Part shown: positions 12,334-24,287 of the stretch, in pieces
How positions within the stretch are numbered: position 1 is the first letter of the stretch
How the letters are laid out: each line of letters begins with the position of its first letter
Source of the DNA: Temnothorax longispinosus
Taxonomy: Eukaryota > Arthropoda > Insecta > Hymenoptera > Formicidae
Length of the DNA: 64,000 nucleotides
Assembly (NCBI RefSeq): GCF_030848805.1
Contig: NC_092364.1
Location: 7,709,770 to 7,773,769 of the forward strand
Direction of reading: 5' to 3'
Program-made: the position numbers and the translations under genes
Notes under the pieces: model-generated
Seen by the model: only the letters and a program-made list of their open reading frames with translations
Told to the model about the DNA's origin: nothing
Database searches by the model: none

Positions 12334-12658
12334 TCTAAGTCTTGCCCTGCCTGTTACGCATGGTTGGATTTCGAGTGTCTGCTTACTTCTACTCAATTCT
12401 GTTATTTCGTTATATTAGTTTTAGTCATCCTATTTTCCACTATTATGTTTATTATTTTGTTATATTAGTTTTAGTTTTTCTTTAGTTTTTAAGTGCTTTC
12501 TATTCCTTTTTTTTATTTTTATTTTTATTATTTTTAGTATTAAGTTTTTTTAGTATTAAGTTATTTAGTATTAAGTTACTTCTTTTTGTAATTTTGATTT
12601 TGCCTAAAGTCCAGACTATGGCATAAAATAAAGCAATCAGGATCAATCAATCAATCTC

Positions 12659-12690
<32 letters not shown>

Positions 12691-13173
12691 AGTAGGCATG
12701 GGTGAAACGCAACTGAATCGACTGCAAGTGGCACAAAACCGTGCCATGAGAGTCATACTGCAGTGCTCGCGATATACAAAGGTAGATTTGATGCTGCAAA
12801 CCCTTAAGTTTATGAATGTAAGACAGAGGCTAATGTACAATGTATGTATTTTTATTTTAAGATAGTAAGAGGCATAATGCCAAAACACTTAAGTAATAGG
12901 ATAGAAATAGTAGGAGATGTGAGTGGACGACGAACGAGACAGGCTGAGAATATTAGAATTCAATATCGCAGGACGAAAAGCGCACAGAAAAGTTTATTTT
13001 ATGAAGGTTTGAATATGTACAACGCCCTACCGATAGAAATTAAGCAATGCGAAAAAATTGTACCATTTAAACGTAGGTTAAGAGAATATATTGTACCTCA
13101 TGTAGAGGAATTAATTTAAGAATATTTTATGTAAAAAATAGCCGAGAAGGCTAATAAACTTCAATCAATCAAT

Positions 13174-13180
<7 letters not shown>
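12691..13180 (+). pseudogene. Second LINE, C-terminal fragment of ORF2
   Basis: Several frames encode the end of a different non-LTR ORF2: LNRLQVAQNRAMRVIL (about 12711), then KHLSNRI and YNALPIEIKQCEKIVPFKRRL, ending at 13119. The 3' end is an (AATC)n tail at about 13161 followed by (TC)n, the same junction as the previous LINE. A frameshift lies near 12850. Only about 140 codons remain. Confidence 0.75.
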
Positions 13181-13263
<83 letters not shown>

Positions 13264-13990
13264 AATACAATTCTTTAAAATTCGATTAATTATTTCCGAA
13301 AAATTCGTTAAACTTCTGATACCGCTTTCCAAAAAGATCGGTAACGAAAATTATATACTTGATAGCATTCCCCGGGAAATTCAACCCCTACTTTATGTAC
13401 AATTCTTTGAGATTCGGTTATTCGGAACCGGCTTCCAAAAAGATTGTAATAAAAAATAGTACACTTTATAGCACTTTCCGGGAAATTCTACCCTACTTCA
13501 TGTATAATTCTTTGACATTTAATCAATTATTTCCCGAAAAATTAGAAGAATTAAAAAAATCGGTTTCCAAAAAGATCGGTAACAAAAACTGTACACATTA
13601 TGGTGCTCGCCGTAAAATTCTACCCCTACTTCATATACAATTCTTTCAGATTCGGTCAATTAATTCCCGAAAGATTAAAAAAATTTCGATACCGACTTCC
13701 AAAAGATCGGTAACGAAAAATTATACACTTCATAGTACTCCTCGGGAAATTCTACCCCTGTTTGATCTATAATTTTTTGAGATTCGGTGAATTATTTCTC
13801 GAAAAATTAAAAAAATTAAAAAAACCAGTTTCCAGAAAATCGGTAACAAAAAACTATACACATAGTGGCACTCCCCGGAAAATTCTACCCCTATTTCATA
13901 TACTTTTGGTAAAAATTCGGTTCAGGGGTTTGGGCTGGGCGTTGATGAGTCAGTGAGTCAGTCAGTCAGTTAGGACATCTTCCTTTATAT

Positions 13991-14550
13991 ATATAAATAA
14001 GATTGTTTATTTGCTTACTGTTCACGTTTTTCTATGTGCCCGGGCTTTTAAACCCTGCATCGTTTTATTTTGCTAGAGCTAATAATGATCTGCACTTTTC
14101 ATTATAAATTTTCAATTGTTTTTAAATATATATATTTTGTTCGAAAGGTTTAATATTGTGCAGAGGCCTTTTAGTTTGCCTTAAGCAAAAATTATAATTT
14201 ACAAAATACATAATTTATAATTAATAATTAATAATAATTTAAAAGATATTTATAATTTATATGATCAATTTATATAATCCGGGTATCCATCCATATCGGT
14301 AAATAACGTAATTAATCATCATGATGCATATTACCATTACATGTACCAATTTAGTAGAATGCATTTACGTACTGCTTCTATGTACATATATAATAGATAT
14401 AATGCCAATATTAAAAATTTGTGCAGCTATATATTCTTTTTAAACTAAATTTGTTTCTCAAGATGATTTTTGAAAAATTATATATTTGGGCTGGTTGTGA
14501 CATATGTAGACTATATATATAACACTTACATCAAATTAAGAAGTAATCTA
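13991..14550. other. AT-rich sequence
   Basis: No gene or recognised repeat. It lies between the satellite-like units and the tRNA-like stretch. Confidence 0.4.
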
Positions 14551-14610
14551 CCACGTAAGGCAGTTGGCTCACGATCCAGAGGTCCCGAGTTCGAATCCCA
14601 CCAAGGTAAG
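14551..14610 (+). other. tRNA-like stretch, possible SINE head
   Basis: GTCCCGAGTTCGAATCCC is a good pol III B box/T-arm, and GGCAGTTGGCTC upstream resembles a D-arm/A box. The spacing between them is far too short for a functional tRNA and no acceptor stem is seen. It is best read as a SINE head or tRNA pseudogene fragment. Confidence 0.45.
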
Positions 14611-15247
14611 TGTGTTTTTCAAATACGAGAAAATATTTATAATCATAGACTGCATCTTAAGAAACAAATTTAGTTATAAAATGGTAATAAAATTTCGAAA
14701 AAAATAATTTTTTTTTACACTCATTATTACAGCTAGTATAACAGTTGGTGTAACTGTTATAGTAATAGTTAAATAACACGTTATGTAACATGTTATATTT
14801 CTGAATCGGAAATTGTAACTTACATGTAAGTTGCATGTAACACTCTGGTTGATATAACCTGTTATATTCGGTTACATTGCCATTCTATTGCTGCTATATT
14901 ATTGTGTTCACTGGGACGGACGATTTCGCTGTCGCATATAGTGCGTATCTGGCAGCGATTGCCAGATTACTCTTTCTTTTCCGTCGTATGCGCGTGATTC
15001 ATTCTCGATAGCAAAGTTCTGTATTTCCGATCGGCATGCAGGAGGCTTCGGCTCTTGCAATACTCAGGAAGGGGAGATCCCGGGGAATCTTCCTCGGACC
15101 TCCTCTCCATACAGCCGCGACTCGAGCAATCATGATCATCGGCGATCCCGCGATCGCCCGCAGTCTCGCTCGCGTTCTGGATCGGCATCGTACACGGAAT
15201 CGCGTTCGCGATCGCGTTTGAGCTCGCGATCACGCACCGCCATTACC

Positions 15248-16863
15248 ATGTCTTTTCCTCTTCCTCTCCATGAAAAGTTCGAGACTTTCGCAGAAAATAG
15301 TGATATTACTAATCCGGCATGGCACGTAGACGCTTCTGGATTACAATCAGATTCGTTTAGTAGCACAAACCCTGTTTCCCCGACATCGATATTTCCAGCT
15401 TCATGCGATAATATTGCTGATCCCCCCCTTCTCCCCGCTACGCAATCTAACGAGACACAGCCGGCCATGGAGATCGACCCGCCTACGAATAGAAAGAGAG
15501 CGTCCAACGATTCGGGTAACGTTACAGCAAACAAAAAAAGCGCCAAGCTTTTGTTTCAAGGTAACCTCAATACTCACAATCCTAACCACAACGCGAAATC
15601 TAAACAGCCGCCATTATCCACGATACGTAAGTTGATTAATGCGAGATATTCTTCCGTAGACAAAAAGCCGTACATTGTGCATGTTCGCACGTTAGATAGC
15701 GATCCGACTTTGGAACCTAAAGCAGTTAATACCCACCCTCTATTTATTGGCCGCATCCTTATGCAAACTGTTAAAACCGGTCTTCTTGAAGTAAAAAAGA
15801 TTAATAAGGGCCACGTGCAGGTAATCCTTGCGAGCACGGAAGCCGCGAATAGACTCATTGATGACCAATCACTGGCATCACATAATCTTAAAGCTTTTAT
15901 CCCATCTTATAAGACGTCTAAAATTGATATAATCAAGGATATTGCTCAATCTTTGCCGATTGAGGAATTGCTAGGCGACATAGAGTCTGTTCCCAAACCC
16001 TATGACGTGCATAGGCTTAATCGCCGAGTGAAAGATGGTGACTCGTATAGGTACGAGTCCTCGCGTACCGTGTGTATAAAGTTTGCCGGTCAAACCTTGC
16101 CGGGGTCAGTTTCCATTTTCAAGGTCAGACATCTAGTACACCCTTACATTCCCAAAGTCAAAATATGTTTCTCCTGCTTCAGAGCAGGCCATATTAGCAA
16201 GGTCATGTAAAAGCAAGCCCAGATGCGTGTACTGTGGTAAAGATAAACACGATCCGGAAATGGAATGTCCCGACAAGCAGCCACCGAATAAATATAAGTG
16301 TATCAATTGCGGCGGCCCACATCTTGCGAAATCATTTGACTGTCCTGCTATAATAAGTTTGAAAAAAACCTACGCCATTTCCGCAGCGGATAATATCCCA
16401 TTGTTCGAGGCGAAGAAAAAAGTCAACGGGCAATCTATTCCACTAAGTAGCAACTCTGATAGTAAATACGATTATGTTAATTTTCCTAACCTTCCACACA
16501 CAAGGGATAACTTTACGTCTCGCAATCCCTTCTCCACTTTACTAAACTTTCAATCAGAGGACCCCTCTGATTCCTACGCCGATGTGCTTTTAAGAAAGCC
16601 CCGAAACCCCTCGACCCCCCCGCGCTCGGCTCCTACACGCGCTCAAACTCACTCCTCTCCTCCCGTCTCCTCACAACATAACAAGTCCCGTCACGCTTTC
16701 TCACTCGAGCATCGCAATGCTCTCTTATTCCCGAATGGGAGAAATTCAGATTCCCACTCTCCCGTTAGTGAGGAGATCATCCCACCCGGAGATTCAACTT
16801 CGAGTAACACTGTCGAGGCGGACGTCAGTTCGACCTTCTCCAAAAGGACTTCTTCTCCACATA
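15248..16863 (+). pseudogene. I-clade LINE ORF1 (gag-like, CCHC zinc knuckles), frameshifted
   Basis: This is an RNA-binding ORF1 protein of about 540 codons. The first 320 residues hold a polar N-terminus and an RRM-like or gag-like middle. Three CCHC knuckles follow: CFSCFRAGH, CVYCGKDKHDPEMEC (in the next frame) and CINCGGPHLAKSFDC. A Pro/Ser-rich tail ends at 16863. One extra base near 16202 shifts the frame inside knuckle 1. I prefer the ATG at 15248 (context ACCATG) over an in-frame ATG at 15218. The same region has long antisense ORFs that are shadows. Confidence 0.8.
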
Positions 16864-17040
16864 ACTAATTGGATGTATTTAACTATATTATTAATTTTAT
16901 AAGTGAGCTCAAGTATGCACTGTCAACCTTTGACCTTTCATTTACAAATTTCACTTCTGGGGGTGTAAATTTCCCCCTCATGACACCTACACTTTCAAAC
17001 TGCTCAACCCCCCTCGACCATACGATTCCCGCCATCAACC

Positions 17041-20000
17041 TTCGTAAACAATAAACAGAATTCCGCCGCTATAGGCTTCACGAATATCTGCCAGTGGAAT
17101 TGCAGAAGCATTTCTAACAAAATTACGGAAATCAGGGCCTTTGCCCACAATTTCGATATCATTTGCCTGCAAGAAACCCTGTTAACTCACAATAAACCTC
17201 TAGACATTAAGGGATTCAATAAAGTAAGAACTGATGCGGACACAGTAGGCTCAAGAGAGGTATGCACCCTCATTCAAGAAAATTACCCTTTTTCTATTTG
17301 TGATGTTTCGAGTTTTGCTCATTCGTCGGTTGAGCTTGTCGCGGTCACTGTGCCATTCGAGGGTCAGGAGCTACTCGTTTGTAATATTTACCGCCATACA
17401 GGTCAAGACACTTCGGCCTGTTTTTACGAAAACCTACTTAACTTTGCTCAACAATATAAGTTCATTTTGCTTACTGGTGATTTCAATGCACATCACCCGG
17501 ACTGGCACGATAATAGAACGGACAAAGCCGGTGAAATCATCGCTGCCACTATTGCAGACTTCGATCTTGCTTTATTGAACGACGGAACTCCCACATTTGT
17601 CAACTTCTCTTCCAACGTTAATTCGGTCATAGACCTAACTATTGCTTCTCCTAACCTAGCCGCTATCAGCATCCTCGACTATGAAAAGGATAACGACCTG
17701 AGAGGCAGTAATCATATTCCAATCATTATACGTATCAATTGCCCGGTTATGCCCAAATTGAACTTCTTCTATAAGCTCAAATTCAATAAGGATTCTCTCG
17801 AAACGCTCACCTCATTTCTAATCAAAGAAAAGAACAAGGTGAAATCCATTGACTCTAACAACGCCACAGAAGCATATTTCCAACTGATTCAGATTATCAG
17901 AACTTGTATCGGATCAGCATTATATAGGGAAAAAAGACATCTCCCCTTCGAGCTTTCCGTCCAAAAGCAGAAGTTTCCCTGCTCCCTGGTGGAACGAGGA
18001 TTGCGACAAAGCAATCAGTGAACGTAGAGAAGCTGCTTTAAATTTCAAGAAGTGCCACTCTTTTGAGAACTTGCTCAAATATAAAAAAGCTATTGATGTT
18101 ACGAGAAGAACCCTGAAAAACAAAAGGCTCAGAGCTGGAAAGAACTATGTGGAAGGTTTGATATGAAAACCCCTATTCAACAAATATGGCGATTCGTTAA
18201 ATCTTTCAAAAACCACAAGCACGCTACTCGCTCCAACAACGACATTCGGGAAGAAGAGAAGTTGATACATGCGGCCATAACAAAACTCTGTCCACCGTCG
18301 TGCTCTCAAGAAGACCCTTCCCTCACGGAAATGCTCAAGAAAGACTCCATAAAGCCGGAAAAGTTTGCAGCGTGGTTAGATAACCCTATTACGATGGAGG
18401 AAATCCGCACTGCTCTGAACTCTACCAAGAAAAAGAACTCAGCTCCAGGGCTAGATCAGTTGGACCATTATATTTTATCAGCATTTCCCGAGTTCCTTTA
18501 GGAAAAGTTCTGCGAAATCTTTAACGGCCTTCTACAATCCGGTTCCTTTCCGGAGGATTGGTCCACATCCTTAGTTATTTTTATTCCCAAATTCGGTGGC
18601 AAAGGGGTAAGACCCATTTCACTCATCTCCTGCGTCCTTAAGGTTATGGAGAAATGCTTCTACAAGCGCCTAAGATGGCATCTTGAACATAATGATCTTC
18701 TTGCGGATTCCCCACTAGGATTTAGAAACGCGAAGTCCTGTCTGGATAACGTGATCGCTCTCACCAATAACATTAAAGCAGGATTTCTCAGAGGGGAATA
18801 TACAGTAGCTACTTTTCTGGATATCGACAGAGCCTTTGACAACGTGCTCCCTCACTTGCTGATGGAGGATTTGTACCGCGCTGGAGTTCCGGCCCACTTC
18901 CGCAAGTTTATTTTCAACCTTATAGGGCACAGACACATTTTTACATCTATAACGGCCGCAAAATCGGCCTCCAATTCGCCAGAAAAGGCACACCGCAAAG
19001 ATCTATACTTAGTCCAACGTTATTCAACATTTACATTAAGGATATTGTCAAGCTGATCAACAAAGATTGCAAAATACTTCTATATGCGGACGATATAGTC
19101 ATTTACTCTACTGACAAAAACCTTCATAAAGCTATCCAAAGTATCAACGAGTCTATACAGAAAATCACGGACTTCCTCGTTAGCAAAGGCCTTTCCCTCT
19201 CTGCCACTAAATCGCAGGCAACGATCTTTACACGTAAACATAACATACCCCTTTTCGTACCAGACCTTATTATTAATGGCAATCCTCTGCAATACAATGA
19301 GGTGGTGAGATTTTTGGGAGTTATAATCGACTCCAAACTCAGTGGCAAGCCTCACTTCAAATATATCATTGGAAAGTGCAGAAGAGCACTAAGCGTCCTG
19401 AAGGCTTTGGCTGGAGTATGGTGGGGAGCACACCCACAACAATTACTGACAATTTACCGAGGCATCATTCGCAGCAACATGGATTACGGATGTCAAGTCT
19501 TCCCACTCCATGGCAACTTCACTATCTTCGAGCAACTACAACGAATACAATATAAAGCCATCCGCACGGCGTTTGGATATAGGCAATCCACCCCTATCAA
19601 AACTTTGCTAGATGAAGCCAAAGAACCCCCGCTTCAGTATAGATTTTTATACCTCACTTCTAAATTGGTTGTCAAAAATATTAGTCAAGAATTCAGTCCG
19701 GTGAATGCCAGCTTGGACGACCTAATCACCACTACCAGACATCCTAGCCAACATGAAAAAGCCTGCAAACTCATTCCTTCCTACAAATGCTTTCAGTCCA
19801 TCTTAGGCAAAACCGATAGAATATATTGCTCTACTTCTCTCCCCGTCTTTAACTACAGCTTCAATTCTTTAATTCACATTATTAACTACACTCCTGTTCA
19901 TTTCCATTCTGATATCCAGAACGTTGACTCCGTTTTTCTAGAACGTACACAAGATCTTAGAAGAAACGCAATCTCCTTCTACACAGACGGATCCAAAGAA

Positions 20001-20975
20001 GAATCTGGATACGTTGGAGCTGGCGTGTACTCACCCGATTTAGATTTTCAACTGCAACACAAATTGCCAATAGAAACGACCATCTTCTCGGCTGAAGCTT
20101 GGGCCATCCTCCAACCGCTCTTAGTTATTGGACAACTGGACCTTAAAAAAACGGTAATTTTTTTGGACTCCAAAAGTGTTTTGGAGAATATATGCTCAAA
20201 TGCTGCTAATCAGCAAAACTACGTTATACCCCGTATTAAAGAGAAAATTTATCAAATTTTTCGCTGTAATATCGTTCTTCAGCTAGCCTGGATTCCATCA
20301 CACCGAGGAATTTCAGGTAATGAAATGGCGGACAAGATAGCTAAAGAAGCTTCCAGAAGAGGCAACGTTCCTGACTTTCGAATACCGCACAGTGACTTCT
20401 ACTCTATATTTAAACATAAATTGCGTATGCTAACTAGCGAATACCTCCGTCGTCGCGGTTCTCATAAAGGCGTCCATTTTTACAATCATTTTCATTCAAG
20501 TAAGGACAAACCATAGTTTTATAAAAAACCTTTTAGAAGAAAAGAAATAGTGTTAGTAAATAGATTGCGTAGCGGACATTATAATCTAAACTTTAGTTTA
20601 GCCAGAAAAAACTACATAGACTCTGGGGCATGCCCCTGCGGCAACCCCATACAAGATATTAATCATGTAATATTTGATTGCGTATTATCTTCTGAGAAAG
20701 CCTCTTATCTACTCAATTATATGGAAGAAAACTTTCCTCACTTTCCTAAGGACATTCTCCTTTGTTTGTCCAATCCTTCTCATCAATTCATTCGCCTCCT
20801 ACTTGCTACTTGCAACTCCAAGGTTGGAGATTCAACCTTAGTTCCCCCGGCGGGAACGGGTATCATTCGTGTATCGTTCGGTCGCGACCACGGTCGTATA
20901 CACAGGTCGCGAAACTCCCGTGGTGGGGGTATGCCTCTTAATGTAACGACCTGTGCTTCACAGATCGTCCGCTAG
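17041..20975 (+). pseudogene. I-clade LINE ORF2: APE endonuclease, RT, RNase H (broken)
   Basis: The endonuclease (about 17071-17760) shows NICQWNCRS, IICLQET, GDFNAHHPDW and SVIDLT...GSNH, the APE-type nicking enzyme. A PWWNEDC linker comes next. The RT has ATFLDIDRAFDNV (about 18810), GTPQRSILSPTLFN and YADDIVIYS (about 19083). RNase H (about 19980-20370) has FYTDGSKEE, SAEAWAI, LDSKSV and IPSHRGISGNEMAD. The C-terminal finger is CPCG...NHVIFDC. Breaks seen are frameshifts near 17985, 18140 and 18970, and in-frame TAG stops at 18499 and 20514. The element cannot make a full enzyme. The last codons before 20975 may already be 3' UTR. Confidence 0.85.
20880..20967 (+). repeat. 3'-end module shared with an inverted copy at 26491
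   Basis: About 88 bp (GCGACCACGGTCGTATACAC through CTGTGCTTCACAGATCG) reappears reversed at 26491-26562 and continues at 27913-27935 after an element insertion. Sequence further upstream is not shared. This is what one expects if a short element borrows a LINE 3' end, or if both carry an unrelated insertion. The final CTGTG...CACAG can form a hairpin. Confidence 0.65.
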
Positions 20976-21015
20976 CCGCGGAGCGCTGCGATCGTATGGC
21001 AAATGTGAAAACAAT

Positions 21016-21017
<2 letters not shown>

Positions 21018-21059
<42 letters not shown>
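21018..21059. repeat. (TA)n microsatellite
   Basis: A pure TA run at the boundary between the LINE 3' region and the TIR element at 21060. A similar run follows the element at 23470-23514. Confidence 0.9.
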
Positions 21060-21062
<3 letters not shown>

Positions 21063-21344
21063 ACGGGCAATTTGATTAATCCGGTCATTATGCATAATGC
21101 CCGCTTCTTTCGGGACATTTGAATAATAAAAGCAAAAATGTTCAAATTAATCAAACTGACCGGTCATTATGCATAATGCCCACAGACAAGTGGGAAATGT
21201 GATTAACATATTAAAATATCTTTCTAAAAAGAATGGCAGTCTGTCTATAATTTCAACTTTCTTACTTACAATGAGTTCATGCACTAAAATATTTTATATT
21301 TTGTGTTTAAACATAATTTATAACAGACAAATTAATAAATTATT

Positions 21345-21540
21345 TGGTAAATGTGCAGAATAGTGGCCTTCTCACCGATTTCGTTGAACTTAGGCTTAAT
21401 CGACGCGTTTTTGCACAAAACGACCAAATCTGGCAGAAAAAAGTGTCGCTCTGCCCCGCGAAGCGAGATGTAGGTTAGTGACGCGCTTTAAACAGTTACA
21501 TAGGTTAGATGACGCGCTTTAAATAGTTAAATACAAAATA
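21345..21540 (+). repeat. Partial Merlin-like element end
   Basis: GGTAAATGTGCAGAATAGTG and the next 110 bases closely match the left arm of the element at 21593, but no right end is seen. After the shared AAGCGAGAT block comes a short duplicated GACGCGCTTTAAA motif. Confidence 0.65.
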
Positions 21541-21942
21541 TCTGTTTTAATGAAAATCACATCTTCAAAATAATACATTCAATTTTAATTATGGTAAATC
21601 TGAAGAATAGTGGCCTCCTCACTGATTTCGTTCAACTTGGGCTTAATCGACGCGTTTTTGTACGAAACGACCGAATCTGGCAGAAAAAAGTGTCGCTCTG
21701 CCCCGCGAAGCGAGATATTAACGGTTAAAGTTGACAGGAATCAGGTTATGATTCCTGTCATACCGACGAGATGCAGCGACTACGACCATGTCCTGCGGTC
21801 ACACGCGCATGCTCAGTGGTCGCACGCGCATGTAAAACTGCGCCAATTTTAAATGAATCAATCGTGCAGAATAACCAAGCATCTCGATTCAAGCAGTTAG
21901 GTCTCACGCTGGGAGTTTCATTAGTTTAATTATGCATGGAAA

Positions 21943-22301
21943 GCACACACACACACACACACACAACGGGGGGGTGCGAGGGGGGGCCTTCGCCCCCCCC
22001 CCCTCCCCCGCACCCACCCCGCCGGTAGGCTGCGTGGACGTCGCTTTACAACATAAAGTACATGCTAAGTTGTAAAACGAAATTATAAAGTACATGCATG
22101 GGGGAGGGTGCAGGGGAGAAAAGCCTTTCTGTTCACGTGCGCTCACGCATGTAAGCCCCCTTGCACCCCTCCATGCATGTGCTTTATAATTTCGCTTTAC
22201 AACTTAGCATGTACTTTATGTTGTAAAGCGAGGTCCACGCAGCCTACCGGCGGGGTGGGTGCGGGGGAGGGGGGGCCGAAGGCCCCCCTCGCACTCCCCC
22301 G

Positions 22302-22340
<39 letters not shown>
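21943..22340. repeat. GC-rich inverted repeat with (CA)n/(GT)n ends
   Basis: Two arms of about 165 bp (21943-22112 and 22163-22340) pair. Each holds a dinucleotide run, a G/C-run block (GGGGGGGTGCGAGGGGGG in the left arm), GCCGGTAGGCTGCGTGGAC and TTTACAACATAAAGTACATG. ORFs here come from the repeat. Confidence 0.8.
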
Positions 22341-22344
<4 letters not shown>

Positions 22345-22359
22345 TCCCACGCATAATTA

Positions 22360-22720
22360 TAGCAGGACATACACACACGTGTGTATGTCCTGCTTTATAG
22401 AAGTTGTGATTTTTGTTAAAGCAGGGCACATACACACGTGTGTATGCCCTGCTTTATAGAAGTTGTGATTTTCGTTAAAGCAGAGCACACACACACGTGT
22501 GTATGCTCTGCTTTATAGAAGTTGTGATTTTCGTTAAAGCAAGGCACACACACGTGTGTATGCCCTACTTTATAGAAGTTGTAATTTTTGTTAAAGCAAG
22601 GCACACACACACGTGTGTATGCCCTGCTTTATAGAAGTTGTGATTTTCGTTAAAGCAGGGCACACACACGTGTGTATGCTGGTGTATGCCCTGCTTTATA
22701 GAAGTTGTTATTCTCTGCTT
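22360..22720. repeat. Tandem array of six ~60-bp palindromic units
   Basis: Each unit is a 30-bp palindrome of the form GCAGGGCAC(AC)n(GT)nATGCCCTGC followed by a conserved spacer TTTATAGAAGTTGTGATTTT. Units start near 22360, 22420, 22479, 22538, 22596 and 22655. The palindrome core varies between units while pairing is kept in most: GGACA/TGTCC, GGGCA/TGCCC, GAGCA/TGCTC. The unit at 22538 has lost a pair. The Cys/His/Thr-rich ORFs over this array are repeat artefacts. Confidence 0.85.
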
Positions 22721-23465
22721 TAACAATTTTATTTCTGTTTCGTTAACTTCAACACTTAATATCTGTAACATAAATAATTTGTTAAAGCAGAGAATAGTTG
22801 ATATATGAAAAGTAAATATTTATGTGTACTTTTCATATACCAACTATTCTCTACTTTAACAAATTATTTCAAACTATGTCACACTTCTGACTTACCAACC
22901 AAACAGTTGTCACGTGATCTGCTGCATGCGCGTGCGGCCACTGAGCATACGCGTGTGGCCGCAGGGCATGGTCGTAGTCGCTGCATCTCGTCGGTATGAC
23001 AGGAATCATAACCTGATTCCTGTCAACTTTAACCGTTAATATCTCGCTTCGCGGGGCAGAGCGACACTTTTTTCTGCCAGATTCGGTCGTTTCGTGCAAA
23101 AACGCGTCGATTAAGCCCAAGTTGAACAAAATCGGTGAGGAGGCCACTATTCTTCAGATTTACCTTAATTATTTATTGGATTCATATTGATCTAACATTT
23201 CTCTATGGAAAACGCTGTAACTGTACACACAGCTGCGTCACATTTGTCCCATATGCTCGCCTATTGTGCAAGGGGCTTAAGATTGCCGGGAAAATCAACT
23301 CAAATGAGATGATTTATCAAAATGACCATTTAGCATTGGGAAATATGCATAATGACCGGGCAATTTGATTAATTCTTCTCTATTAATCATATTGGCCGAA
23401 CAAATTGGGAATTATGTATAATGCCCGGCCATTATGCATAATGCCCAATTTATCAAATTGCCCGT

Positions 23466-23516
<51 letters not shown>

Positions 23517-24044
23517 CTTCAAATTACTTGCTTATAAAGTTTTGTTTCTTACAAAGTTTTAAATGACAAGAAGACGTTTTATTATTTACACAAATTGTAT
23601 AAATAATGTAAAAATTACGGAAATTATTTGTATAACTTAAATTTTATTTAATAACACCAAGCATATTAATAACACTAAAAGCATTAATTATTCTTGAAGG
23701 ATTGAAAGTTTCGTAATGGTTGAAAAAAATGTAATTATACTTAAAACATTATGCATGCAATGTGAAACAATTATGTAGATAATTTCTTAGTATTTTTTGA
23801 AGGATTTTAAATAACAATATCTGTATGAAATATTATAAATATATTCATATATATATATAATAGGTACATTTACATTTATATAGAGATATACACATTATTG
23901 TTGCAAGTGAACGTGTTAATAAAAAACTGTTGAAAAACTATTGAGAGCGAAGTAACTATTGGATAACTATATTAGATTTTGAAAGTCTAATAGTTAATTC
24001 GCTGTCAAGTTTTTTTTCATAATATTAATAAAGAATATTAAATA

Positions 24045-24287
24045 TTAAACATTGTTAAGTTTCGACATTTTTCTTTGAATGATACATTTTTTTTTTACTT
24101 TTTGATTTTCTTGGTAAGTGAATTGGCGCATTCTTAGTCGAATATAATAAAAAATTGCATAAGACAAGATGTCTGAACCATGATCTTCACAAGGAAATGT
24201 GAATTCATAATTATCCAATACTTCATCTACCGTTAAATTAAAGACATTTGAATTAGTCGCGTGTTTAGAGAAACATTCTTCAATCAT
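24045..24287 (-). pseudogene. Possible transposase fragment in TIR element
   Basis: A minus-strand reading frame of about 80 residues starts MIEECFSKHATNSNVFNLT and contains DHGSDILSYAIFYYIRLRMR followed by a basic end. Its position inside a long-TIR element, overlapping the arm, and the Tyr/Ile-rich helix suggest the C-terminal part of a DNA transposase, perhaps P/THAP9-like. No catalytic motif is visible and I cannot confirm the family. Confidence 0.3.

Larger units (their letters stand above)
10231..13990 (+). repeat. Composite repeat: leader, (TC)n, ~130-bp satellite-like units
   Basis: The leader (AGCTGGTTACCCGGCTTCG, then GACACGCAAATAG) is followed by (TC)n and, after 13300, by about five units of roughly 130 bp built on CCGGTTTCCAAAAAGATCGG and CCCGGGAAATTCTACCCCTA. 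The same order occurs at 39516-40470 without interruption. Here the (TC)n is split by two LINE fragments. ORFs at 13359 and 13762 are repeat artefacts. Confidence 0.75.
9958..14915. mobile_element. TIR insertion within LINE 5' UTR
   Basis: CCCAGTGAACACA at 9958 is the inverse of the right end GTGTTCACTGGG (14904-14915). The subterminal zones (to 10230 and from 14730) are rich in TGTTAT/ATAACA words. The middle holds the (TC)n composite repeat, two LINE remnants and a tRNA-like stretch. No clear target duplication and no transposase were found, so the superfamily is undetermined. Confidence 0.55.
9590..20990 (+). mobile_element. I-clade LINE retrotransposon, disrupted
   Basis: The segment reads as a GC-rich presumed 5' UTR (9590-9957, resuming at 14916), ORF1 with three zinc knuckles (15248-16863), ORF2 with APE endonuclease, RT and RNase H (17041-20975), and a GC-rich 3' region ending before a (TA)n tract. 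A three-knuckle ORF1 plus an RNase H in ORF2 is characteristic of the I clade. The copy is defective. The 5' boundary is inferred, because no second copy or target duplication was found. Confidence 0.7.
21593..23164. mobile_element. Merlin-like non-autonomous element with ~240-bp TIRs
   Basis: It starts GGTAAATCTGAAG, ends CTTCAGATTTACC, and is flanked by a perfect 8-bp duplication TTAATTAT (21585-21592 and 23165-23172). The arms pair for about 240 bp, to around 21831 and 22924. The start resembles the Merlin transposon at 33391 (GTAAATATGCAG) and the duplication length fits Merlin. There is no transposase; the interior is occupied by a GC-rich inverted repeat and a palindromic tandem array. 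Confidence 0.8.
21060..23468. mobile_element. TIR element inserted in (TA)n, host of a nested element
   Basis: GTTACGGGCAATTTGAT at 21060 is the inverse of ATCAAATTGCCCGTAAC ending at 23468, with TA repeats outside both ends. The subterminal zones repeat GGTCATTATGCATAATGCCC in several orientations. Outside the nested insert (21593-23164) there is no coding capacity. Confidence 0.7.

Noticed and set aside
14551..14610. Functional tRNA gene
   Set aside because: The B box is good, but the length between D-arm and T-arm is too short and no acceptor stem pairs.
22360..22720. CRISPR array
   Set aside because: The repeats are separated by a conserved, not a unique, spacer, and sit inside a TIR element in an animal-type genome.
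22108..22771. Cys/His-rich ORFs that look like zinc or repeat proteins
   Set aside because: They are translations of (GT)n and of the palindromic 60-bp units and appear on both strands.
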